5,928 bases of DNA from Candidatus Bipolaricaulota bacterium (lineage in GTDB: Bacteria; Bipolaricaulota; Bipolaricaulia; Bipolaricaulales; Bipolaricaulaceae), in contig JAJOKL010000151.1 of NCBI GenBank assembly GCA_021129895.1, positions 1 to 5,928 of the forward strand, given 5' to 3'. The notes under the pieces are model-generated. The model had not been told where the DNA came from and did not search any database. It saw only the letters and a list, made by a program, of their open reading frames with translations. Numbering within the stretch: position 1 is the first letter of the stretch; each line of letters opens with the position of its first letter. The position numbers and the translations under genes are program-made. Of this stretch, positions 1-5,149 are shown one piece after another.

Positions 1-291
1 CCGATGGGCCAGGAGGAGTTCACCCTCGGGATTCGCCCCGAAGATGTGCGGATCTCTACTGAGAAAGAGGAGAACGCCCTGCTCGGCGAGGTCTTCCTCA
101 CCGAGCCCCTGGGGGGTGGAACGTTGGTCCACTTCAAGTTCGGGGAGGTGCCGTTCAGGATCCTAGCTCCTCGGGAGGTCAAGGTCGACGTGGGCGATAA
201 GTTCTGGTTGGTCCCCGAGCAGAACAAGCTCCATCTTTTCACCCAAGAAGGGATTTCCGTGCGGGAGGTGGAGCGGCAGGATGCTCACTGA
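1..291 (+). CDS. MalK/UgpC-type ABC transporter ATP-binding protein, C-terminal end (5' truncated by window edge)
   Basis: The open frame enters from the left edge (first codon CCG) and ends at TGA 289-291. Only about the last 96 residues are visible. They carry the GIRPEDVR motif that opens the C-terminal TOBE/OB-fold regulatory region of MalK/UgpC-type ATPases, then an alternating strand pattern ending in NKLHLF, the usual close of the second TOBE repeat. The nucleotide-binding domain lies outside the window. By family, these cytoplasmic ATPases power import of sugars, polyols or glycerol-3-phosphate through two membrane permeases. The same GIRPEDVR and K-hydrophobic-HLF landmarks recur in the next, broken gene, so the two were probably a tandem ATPase pair such as some polyol/glycerol importers use. 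The ATG at position 4 is an internal Met, not a start. Family assignment is confident; the substrate is unknown. Confidence 0.88.
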   Translation, partial: PMGQEEFTLGIRPEDVRISTEKEENALLGEVFLTEPLGGGTLVHFKFGEVPFRILAPREVKVDVGDKFWLVPEQNKLHLFTQEGISVREVERQDAH

Positions 292-332
292 ACACGCTCG
301 CAATGTGAGCCTACACACACGCGGCCATCCTC
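281..332 (+). other. Orphaned start and 5' remnant of the second ABC ATPase gene
   Basis: ATG 281 lies inside the end of the upstream gene, with GGAG 270-273 seven bases upstream and GGAGGT further up at 264-269. This is a typical translationally coupled operon start. It reads MLTEHARNVSL, which could be the first beta strand of an ABC nucleotide-binding domain. This frame is not the frame of the Walker B segment that begins near 321, so the two cannot be one protein as written. The segment is best explained as the preserved 5' end of the ATPase gene before an internal deletion. The match to an ABC N-terminus over about 11 residues is weak; the coupled start and the frame break are seen directly. 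Confidence 0.4.
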
Positions 333-962
333 TTGTTCGACGAGCCCCTTTCCAACCTGGATGCCAAGCTAAGGCTCAGGATGCGGGGGGAGATAAAACG
401 CCTGCAGGAGGACCTGGGGATCACCTCGGTGTACGTGACCCACGACCAGGTGGAGGCCATGACCATGGCCAGCCGCATCGCGGTGATGAACAAGGGGGTC
501 CTGCAGGCCTACGGGACCCCGGAACAGCTTTACGAGCGGCCGGACACCCTGTTCGTGGCCGGGTTCATCGGGGCTCCCCCCATGAACTTCATCTCCGCCA
601 CCTTCGTCAAGGGGGAGGAGGGGTATACCCTGCGCACCTCCAGCTTCGCGATCCCGCTCCCGGAGGAGAAGGGGCGGGTGGCCGAGGCCAACAACGCCCC
701 CTCCCAGGTGATCATGGGCATCCGCCCTGAGGACGTGCGGGTGGTATCCGAAGGCGGGGACATCCAGGCGGAGGTGTACGTGGTGGAACCGTTGGGGCGG
801 GAGGACCTGGTGACGTTCAAGTTCGACCAGGAGGAGATCCGGGTGTTGGTGCCGGCGCCGTTCCGCGGCCAAGTGGGCCAGGTGATGAGGCTGGAGCTGA
901 ACAAGGACAAGATCCACCTTTTCGATCCCGAGACCCAGCGCTCGCTTTTGAGGAGGGAATGA
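333..962 (+). pseudogene. MalK-type ABC ATPase lacking its N-terminal half (Walker A, Q-loop and signature missing)
   Basis: The frame opens after TGA 306-308 and recognisable homology starts near 321 (AAILLFDEP). It runs through Walker B (LLFDEP), the D-loop (SNLDAKLR), the H-loop (VYVTHDQVEAMTMASRIAVM), GTPEQLYERPDTLFVAGFIG and the PPMNF segment, then a TOBE region with GIRPEDVR and KDKIHLF. Stop is TGA 960-962. Family members are usually about 360-370 residues; from TTG 333 this is only 209. Roughly 150 residues carrying the Walker A P-loop, Q-loop and LSGGQ signature are absent, so it cannot bind and hydrolyse ATP in the normal way. TTG 333 falls inside the Walker B strand and has no Shine-Dalgarno, so it is unlikely to be a native start. 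The rest is uninterrupted, which implies recent damage or an assembly deletion. An alternative is that the fragment is still translated as a regulatory half-protein. Confidence 0.85.
951..956 (+). promoter_or_regulatory. Strong Shine-Dalgarno AGGAGG serving ATG 963 (or ATG 959)
   Basis: AGGAGG sits in the last codons of the ATPase fragment. It is 2 bases from ATG 959, which overlaps the TGA stop as ATGA, and 6 bases from ATG 963, the better spacing. Both starts lead to very short frames: 16 codons to TAA 1007-1009 and 22 codons to TAG 1029-1031. The site therefore marks where a downstream gene should begin, but the gene actually found downstream is read from a different, poorly equipped start. 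Confidence 0.6.
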
Positions 963-1012
963 ATGGTAAAACCGGACAAGGGCGCAGACAGCAAGCTGCG
1001 TGGCTCTAAGTT

Positions 1013-1774
1013 GTGGAACTTGGGCCCCTAGCTCTTTTCACCGTGAGCTCTTCACCCCTCACGCAAGAGGAGTTGAAGCTCGCCCTCCGGCATTCCCCCG
1101 TGCTGCGGTTGGACCGGAGGGAGCCGTTTTTCCCCTCCCGCGCCGCGGTCACCGTGTTCTCCGAGCCCGGGGAATCCCCATCCTTCCCCCGTACCGTGAC
1201 CATCCCCAAGGGGGCGGACTTCGTGGTGGAGTTCGCCCTGTGGTGGGACTGGGATATCCAGCACCTGTATGAGCTTGAGCACGTGTGGATTGCGGTGGAG
1301 AAGGGGGGGAGGGTGGTGGCGGTGGAGGCCTCCTGGCACGGGATCCTGCACCGGTTTCCCCACTGGCGCATGGCGGATACCCATCCGGTGCTGTTCTGTC
1401 AGCCCGGGAAGCACGCGTTCGCCCCGGATCCCTACCATTTCCCGCGCTGGGGCACGTGGTACGCCTGCACTGTGGGGGCCGGGGCCAGGGGCCTGTTGGT
1501 GAAGGACATGTTTACCGAGGCCGTCACCCCCAGTGAGGAGCTGGACCGGGTGGTGAGGCGGTACCTGAGGAGATTCGCGTTCGTTCCCACCTTCCGGTTC
1601 ACCAAGGAGGTGCGGCTTCCCCCGGAGGCGTTCACCACCTGGGAGGAGCTGAAGCAGTACATCCCGGAACGGGTCAAGGCGGTGCTCACCGAGCTTTTGG
1701 AACGGCGTGGTGTGCGGAAGGAGGACAGGGGTGAGGTCTCGATACGACGTCGTCGCCATCGGTCATTTGGATAA
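1013..1774 (+). CDS. Uncharacterised 253-residue protein with a WDWDIQHLYELEHVW / QPGKHAFAP core
   Basis: I cannot assign a function. From GTG 1013 the protein has no signal peptide or membrane span, so it is probably cytoplasmic. Residues about 23-60 (HSPVLRLDRREPFFPSR, then SPSFPR) resemble the opening of proteins related to eukaryotic Vps62/DUF946, from memory only. The core at 77-141 is rich in His, Trp and acidic residues: WWDWDIQHLYELEHVW (77-92), EASWHG (105-110), THPV (123-126) and QPGKHAFAP (130-138). This could be a metal or ligand site, but no catalytic motif is recognised. The C-terminal third is predicted helical and basic, ending in a run of arginines. GTG 1013 lies just after in-frame TAA 1007-1009 and lacks a clear Shine-Dalgarno; GTG 1043 is an alternative. 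The 3' end overlaps the kinase gene by 44 bases, indicating co-transcription. Confidence 0.75.
   Translation: MELGPLALFTVSSSPLTQEELKLALRHSPVLRLDRREPFFPSRAAVTVFSEPGESPSFPRTVTIPKGADFVVEFALWWDWDIQHLYELEHVWIAVEKGGRVVAVEASWHGILHRFPHWRMADTHPVLFCQPGKHAFAPDPYHFPRWGTWYACTVGAGARGLLVKDMFTEAVTPSEELDRVVRRYLRRFAFVPTFRFTKEVRLPPEAFTTWEELKQYIPERVKAVLTELLERRGVRKEDRGEVSIRRRRHRSFG
1716..1724 (+). promoter_or_regulatory. Shine-Dalgarno GGAAGGAGG setting the kinase start at GTG 1731
   Basis: GGAAGGAGG ends six bases before GTG 1731, an ideal spacing. It decides the kinase start in favour of GTG 1731 over the in-frame upstream GTG 1707. The site lies within the 3' coding end of the preceding gene. Confidence 0.75.
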
Positions 1775-2606
1775 CGGCCGGATAGTCAAGGGGGAGGAAG
1801 TTCAAGAGGGTGTAGGCGGGGCGGTGTACTTCGGGGGGATCGTGCTGGCCCGGCTGGGGCTCCGGGTGGCGGTGGTGACCCGCCTGGCCCAGGCCGATGC
1901 CTGGATGCTGAGGGAACTTGAGGGTGCTGGGATCGACGTTTTCCCCATCTGGACCGAAGAGAGCACCGGGATCGAGAACTACTACCCTGACCCTGATTCC
2001 GACTTCCGCCGTTGCCGGCCGCTTGGGTTCGCCGGCACCTTTCGCCCAGGGGACCTCCCTGAGATCCAGGGGCGCCTTTACTACCTGGGCACCGTGATGG
2101 CGGGGGAGATCGACCTTCCGTTCCTGCGGGCGGTGGCAGCCCAGGGGCCGGTGGCCCTGGACGCCCAAGGGTGCCTGCGGGCCATTCAGGATGGGGAGCT
2201 GGTGACGGACGGCTGGGATTGGGCGGAGGAGGCGTTGCCGCTGGTCCACTACCTGAAGGTGGACGATCGGGAGGCCCTTGCCCTGACCGGGGAGAGGGAT
2301 TTGGAGCGTGCTGCCAGGCAATTGGCCGCCCTGGGAGCGCGGGAGATCGTGCTTACGCATGGAGGGGGGGTATTGGTGCTAGCTGAAGGCGAGGTCCATC
2401 AGGCCCCGTTCCGCCCCCGCTCCCTGGCCGGGCGTACCGGCCGGGGGGACACCTGTTTCGCCTCGTATCTTGCCCGCCGGCTCCAAGGCGCTTCCCCAGA
2501 AGAGGCCGCAAAATTCGCCGCTGCCCTCACCACCCTCAAGCTGGAGCAGCCCGGCCCGTTCCGGGGGTCGGTGGCCGAGGTGGAGAAGCTGGCCGCCGAG
2601 CTGTGA
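1731..2606 (+). CDS. PfkB-family (ribokinase-like) carbohydrate kinase
   Basis: A 291-residue cytoplasmic kinase predicted to transfer a phosphate from ATP to a sugar, polyol or nucleoside hydroxyl. Numbering from GTG 1731: the N-terminal strand YDVVAIGHLDNG (5-16); a Gly-rich substrate-binding turn GGAVYFGG (29-36) followed by ARLGLRVAVVTRL; LKVDDREALALTG (175-187), the usual region before the ATP site; LTHGGGVLVL (208-217); and the second PfkB signature as GRTGRGDTCFASY (234-246), with Asp240 as catalytic base and the preceding GRG forming the anion hole. Length is usual for the family (about 290-320). The common TGAGD appears as TGRGD. It overlaps the upstream gene by 44 bases, and its TGA overlaps the next GTG. 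With flanking ABC ATPase remnants and a HAD phosphatase, a catabolic or salvage kinase for an imported substrate is likely. Substrate not assignable; a myo-inositol-type or nucleoside kinase is possible. Confidence 0.9.
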   Translation: MRSRYDVVAIGHLDNGRIVKGEEVQEGVGGAVYFGGIVLARLGLRVAVVTRLAQADAWMLRELEGAGIDVFPIWTEESTGIENYYPDPDSDFRRCRPLGFAGTFRPGDLPEIQGRLYYLGTVMAGEIDLPFLRAVAAQGPVALDAQGCLRAIQDGELVTDGWDWAEEALPLVHYLKVDDREALALTGERDLERAARQLAALGAREIVLTHGGGVLVLAEGEVHQAPFRPRSLAGRTGRGDTCFASYLARRLQGASPEEAAKFAAALTTLKLEQPGPFRGSVAEVEKLAAEL

Positions 2607-2839
2607 ACGTCAACTGGGGAGGCAGGGTCTTAACCGTTCAGGTCCTGTTTTCCCGCACGGGTTTGGCCACGCAGATCCTGGTCTCCACAGAGAAGGTGGG
2701 CCTGCTTCTCGACTGTGGGGATGGGACGGCACGCGACCTCATCGGAATGGGCGTGCCCTTGGACTCCCTGGCAGGGGTGTTCCTCACACATGGCCATGCC
2801 GATCACCTGGGCGGGTTGTGGGGGGGTGTAAAATGGTGA
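2603..2839 (+). pseudogene. Metallo-beta-lactamase-fold hydrolase, N-terminal third only (truncated)
   Basis: GTG 2603 overlaps the kinase stop (GTGA 2603-2606), a coupled start. The frame gives 78 residues: an RNase Z-like beginning (LFSRTGLATQILV), the strand-turn LLLDCGDGTARDL (about 34-46), then GVFLTHGHADHLGGL (about 58-72) holding the HxHxDH zinc motif. It stops at TGA 2837-2839 immediately after this motif. Normal family members are about 200-320 residues and need further His and Asp ligands, all missing here, so the product cannot form the usual two-metal active site. By family it would have been a zinc hydrolase of the RNase Z/arylsulfatase-like branch, but the reaction cannot be named. 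The sequence straight after the break is the C-terminus of an unrelated ABC ATPase, which points to a deletion junction near 2820-2834 rather than a natural miniature protein. Confidence 0.8.
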
Positions 2840-3015
2840 CCAGAACGTTTGTGACAGGACCTTTGGGGATCCTTTATGCCCTGCGGCTCCCGGACGGGGG
2901 GCGACTGGAGGTGCAGGTGGCCAATCCCCAGGAGCAGGGGCTGCTGGCGGAAGGCGCCGAGGTGGGGATCAGGCTCCATCGCCGGAGCTTGCATCTCTTG
3001 CCCAAGGAAGCGTGA
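2834..3015 (+). pseudogene. C-terminal TOBE domain remnant of a third ABC transporter ATPase
   Basis: From ATG 2834 to TGA 3013-3015 the frame encodes 60 residues: TGPLGILYALRLPDGG, then RLEVQVANP, then a Gly/Glu turn and VGIRLHRRSLHLLPKEA. This spacing of an LPDGG turn, a VANP-like strand and a terminal HLLP is that of the TOBE_2 domain that ends PotA/MalK-type ATPases. The whole nucleotide-binding domain (about 290-300 residues) is absent. It overlaps the end of the truncated metallo-hydrolase in another frame, and G-rich bases just upstream give only a dubious ribosome site, so ATG 2834 may be accidental. Its stop overlaps the HAD start (GTGA 3012-3015), so the 3' context of the original gene is preserved. 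An alternative is a real stand-alone TOBE protein, which I consider less likely. Confidence 0.65.
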
Positions 3016-3797
3016 GTTCATCTTTCCGGCTGTTCGCATTTGATCTGGACGGGACCCTGCTGTCCCCGGACCGTTCCTTGGCTCCGGAGGTGGCCTGGGT
3101 TGTCAAGGGGTTAGCCCGCCGGGGTCGGATCACGTTGGCCACAGGCCGCTCCTTGGCCTCCGCCCGGCCGTACGCCGAGCCCCTGGGGGTAAACGCCCCG
3201 GCCATCCTCTATCACGGGGCGGTGATCTGGGATTTTTCTGTCGGGGTGGCCATAAGAGAGCGGCGTATCCCGCCCCAGGCGGCCCGGAAGGCCCTGGCCG
3301 CCTGCCAGGGGTTCCCAGTGGATGTTCAGGTCTATCGGGCTCCGGACGATCCAGCGGTGTACGTGAGCAAGGTAACCCCGCAGGTATTGGAGTTCTCCCG
3401 CAAGGAATCGCTCCCCCTAAAGGAGACCGACCTGACCCGGCTGACGGAAGAAGCCCCGCTGAAGTTCCTCGCCATCGGGGAGCCGGAGGAGCTGCCTCGG
3501 CTCGCGGCCGCCTTGAGGGAAGCAGCCCCCGGGCTCACCGTGGTGCGGGCGGAGCGCAATTACCTGGAGGTGCTCCCCCCCGGGGTGGACAAAGGGGAGG
3601 CCCTGGCCTGGCTGTGCCATCACCTCGGGATCCCCCTGGAGGAGGCGGTGGCGGTGGGGGATCAGGAGAGCGACCTCCCGATGATCCGGCGGGCCGGCTT
3701 GGGAGTGGCCATGGCAGCCGCCCCGGAGGCCGTGCGGCGGGCCGCAGACCTGATCGTCCACTCCGTGAGAGAGCTCACAGAGCATCTGGATCCATAA
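3012..3797 (+). CDS. Cof-type HAD-IIB family phosphatase
   Basis: A complete 261-residue cytoplasmic phosphatase of the haloacid dehalogenase superfamily, subclass IIB. It is predicted to hydrolyse a phosphoester from a sugar phosphate or similar metabolite with Mg2+ and a phospho-aspartate intermediate. Motif I is FDLDGTL (10-16), with Asp11 nucleophile and Asp13 acid/base. Motif II is ATGRS (43-47), with Thr44. Motif III is VDKGEAL (192-198), with Lys194. Motif IV is GDQESDLPM (216-224), with Asp217 and Asp221 binding metal; Ser220 replaces the more common Asn. The C2-type cap domain lies between motifs II and III (about 80-190) and includes KFLAIGEPEEL. GTG 3012 overlaps the preceding stop as GTGA, with AAGGA 3004-3008 close upstream. 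Operon position beside a PfkB kinase suggests sugar-phosphate turnover; the actual substrate cannot be read from sequence. Confidence 0.93.
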   Translation: MSSSFRLFAFDLDGTLLSPDRSLAPEVAWVVKGLARRGRITLATGRSLASARPYAEPLGVNAPAILYHGAVIWDFSVGVAIRERRIPPQAARKALAACQGFPVDVQVYRAPDDPAVYVSKVTPQVLEFSRKESLPLKETDLTRLTEEAPLKFLAIGEPEELPRLAAALREAAPGLTVVRAERNYLEVLPPGVDKGEALAWLCHHLGIPLEEAVAVGDQESDLPMIRRAGLGVAMAAAPEAVRRAADLIVHSVRELTEHLDP

Positions 3798-3830
3798 CCG
3801 GCGCGAATCCGCAGCCTCCCCCAGGTGTAT

Positions 3831-3840
3831 AGGAGGAGGT
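3831..3840 (+). promoter_or_regulatory. Double Shine-Dalgarno AGGAGGAGGT before the chagasin-like gene
   Basis: Two overlapping AGGAGG registers (3831-3836 and 3834-3839) precede TTG 3842 and GTG 3845. The first is 5 bases from TTG and 8 from GTG; the second is 2 from TTG and 5 from GTG. Both starts are usable and GTG 3845 is slightly favoured as the stronger codon. The gap back to the HAD stop is only 44 bases and holds no clear terminator or promoter, so read-through from the upstream operon is possible. Confidence 0.65.
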
Positions 3841-3841
3841 A

Positions 3842-4627
3842 TTGGTGCGTATTCTCGTGTTGGGATTGCTGTTTCTGGTTGGCTGGGGAGGGATCGCCAT
3901 GACCCAGGTATCGAGCTCGGCCTCCTGCTTCGCCTCCTCGGAGGAACCGGTGCGGGTGTCCATCGGCACCTTCGTGTTCGAGCAAGGGGAAAGGCTGGCG
4001 CTGGAGCTGTTTCGTGAGGAGCCTTGCCCTTGCCTTTGCGATGAGCTCTCGGTGACGGGGTTCCGGGTGCTGGACGGAGAAGGGGCGGTGATCTACGAGG
4101 TCCCGGGCGACTACCCCGCCCCGGCCGGAGAGTGGGTGGGCCGCTGGGGGCTTACGGACGCCGCGGGAACCCCCGTGCCCCCCGGGAGCTACACGGCATT
4201 GGTGGAGACGTCCCTGAGGGAGTTCCGAGTGGAGCTCCAGGTGGTGGCCCCTGGGGAGCGGCCCTCCGGCCGCAGCCTGGCCCGGGCCTCGGTGTGCGGC
4301 CTGGGGCTGCGGGTGTACCGGCTTCTCACCGAGGAGGACGATGGGGCTGTCGTCTCCTTGCAGGAAGGCGAGTTCCTGATGGTAGCCTTGCCCGGGAACC
4401 CCACCACCGGCTACGAGTGGGCCCCCACGGAGGAGCCACCATTCCTAACACGCATTCCCGGGGTGGATTACCTATCTGAGGCTTCCCTCATCGGGGGCGG
4501 GGGCACCTTTTTCTTCCGGTACGAGGCCACCGGACAAGGGGAAGGCCCCCTGTCCTTCGCGTATCGGCGCCCGTGGGAATCCGGCCCTCCGGAGAATACC
4601 TACTCTATCCTGGTGATCGTGCGCTAG
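3842..4627 (+). CDS. Exported protein: Ig-like domain plus chagasin-type (I42) cysteine protease inhibitor domain
   Basis: A 261-residue secreted protein (260 if GTG 3845 is the start). Residues 1-28 are a signal peptide: one Arg, a hydrophobic core RILVLGLLFLVGWGG, then a small-residue SSSAS stretch before Cys29. The lipobox is imperfect (Ser at -3), so signal peptidase I cleavage is more likely than lipidation. Residues about 36-135 form a beta-rich Ig-like domain with VLDGEGAVIYEVPG and AAGTPVPPGSYTALVE, resembling BsuPI/FlgD-type Ig folds, and carry an odd CPCLC cluster (62-66). Residues about 150-261 match chagasin: NPTTGYEW (186-193) for the first binding loop, IGGGGTFFFRYEA (217-229) for the glycine loop and YRRPWE (241-246) for the third. 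Chagasins block papain-family cysteine proteases by inserting these loops into the active site, so this should act outside the cytoplasm. It overlaps rnhA tail-to-tail by 23 bases. Confidence 0.87.
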   Translation: MVRILVLGLLFLVGWGGIAMTQVSSSASCFASSEEPVRVSIGTFVFEQGERLALELFREEPCPCLCDELSVTGFRVLDGEGAVIYEVPGDYPAPAGEWVGRWGLTDAAGTPVPPGSYTALVETSLREFRVELQVVAPGERPSGRSLARASVCGLGLRVYRLLTEEDDGAVVSLQEGEFLMVALPGNPTTGYEWAPTEEPPFLTRIPGVDYLSEASLIGGGGTFFFRYEATGQGEGPLSFAYRRPWESGPPENTYSILVIVR

Positions 4628-5063
4628 GCTTGGGGATCGCCTGCTGGGCGAGCCGGTCAGCTCGCTCGTTCTCCGGGTGGCCGGCGTGCCCGGCCAGCCA
4701 GTGGAAGCGCACCCGGTGGACCTTGGTCAGCCGGGCCAGCTCCCGCCACAGGTCCTCGTTGGCAAGCGGCAGAAGCCGCTTCCCCTGGCGGCGCTTCCAA
4801 CCGTTTTCCACCCAGCGGGGCAGCCACTCGGTGATCCCCCGCTTGAGGTACGCGGAGTCGGTGTGAAGATCCACCTCGGCCGGCTCCTTGAGGGCTCTTA
4901 AGGCCTCGATGGCCGCCCTGAGTTCCATCCGGTTGTTGGTGGTGTGCGGCTCCCCGCCTGAGATCTCCTTGCGGTGCGGCCCCCAGATGAGGATCGCCGC
5001 CCAGCCCCCTGGGCCGGGGTTCCCCCGGCAGGCCCCGTCGGTGTAGATCTTCACCCGCTTCAT
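4605..5063 (-). CDS. rnhA: Ribonuclease HI
   Basis: A 152-residue cytoplasmic endonuclease that cuts RNA in RNA-DNA hybrids during replication and R-loop removal. The catalytic carboxylates are all present: Asp9 in YTDGACRGNPGPGGW, Glu47 in TTNNRMELRA, Asp69 in LHTDSAYL and Asp136 in ENERAD. The assisting His126 lies in GHAGHPENE. The basic protrusion for hybrid binding is recognisable at about 83-107 (RWVENGWKRRQGK then NEDLW). Length and layout match E. coli RNase HI (155 residues). ATG 5063 gives the standard MKRVKIYTDG beginning; TTG 5072 would add three residues. Neither has a clear Shine-Dalgarno. A TATACC box at 5073-5078 (minus strand) lies close to ATG 5063, so a leaderless mRNA is conceivable, though no good -35 is seen. 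It is convergent with the chagasin-like gene and divergent from the permease. Confidence 0.96.
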   Translation of the reverse strand: MKRVKIYTDGACRGNPGPGGWAAILIWGPHRKEISGGEPHTTNNRMELRAAIEALRALKEPAEVDLHTDSAYLKRGITEWLPRWVENGWKRRQGKRLLPLANEDLWRELARLTKVHRVRFHWLAGHAGHPENERADRLAQQAIPKPSARSPG

Positions 5064-5149
5064 CGCGGGCAAGGTATAGCCGACGCGGGTGGAAACTTCG
5101 AGCCCGGTTTGAAAATGGAGGGGCAGCGGCGCACACTGCTTTTGCGATT

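Noticed and set aside
333..335. TTG 333 as the genuine start of a natural short ATPase
   Set aside because: It falls inside the Walker B strand and lacks a Shine-Dalgarno; no functional ABC ATPase begins there.
1707..1730. Upstream kinase start at GTG 1707
   Set aside because: GTG 1731 has a near-ideal Shine-Dalgarno and gives the usual short lead into the first PfkB strand; the eight extra residues have no family support.
1052..1759. Minus-strand open frame of 235 codons opposite the uncharacterised gene
   Set aside because: The product is rich in His, Pro and Gly as expected of an antisense shadow in GC-rich DNA. The plus-strand frame has motif-like structure and operon overlap.
1686..2360. 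Minus-strand open frame opposite the PfkB kinase
   Set aside because: It lies fully opposite a clearly conserved kinase and has no ribosome site or recognisable motifs.
5073..5078. TATACC as a -10 promoter box for rnhA on the minus strand
   Set aside because: The hexamer is plausible but no -35-like sequence sits 16-18 bases upstream (TCGAAG at 17), and single hexamers are common by chance. It is mentioned only in the rnhA entry.
5123..5143. GCAG...CTGC stem followed by TTTT, terminator-like
   Set aside because: The stem is only four base pairs with a nine-base loop, and it lies upstream of a gene start rather than after a gene on that strand.
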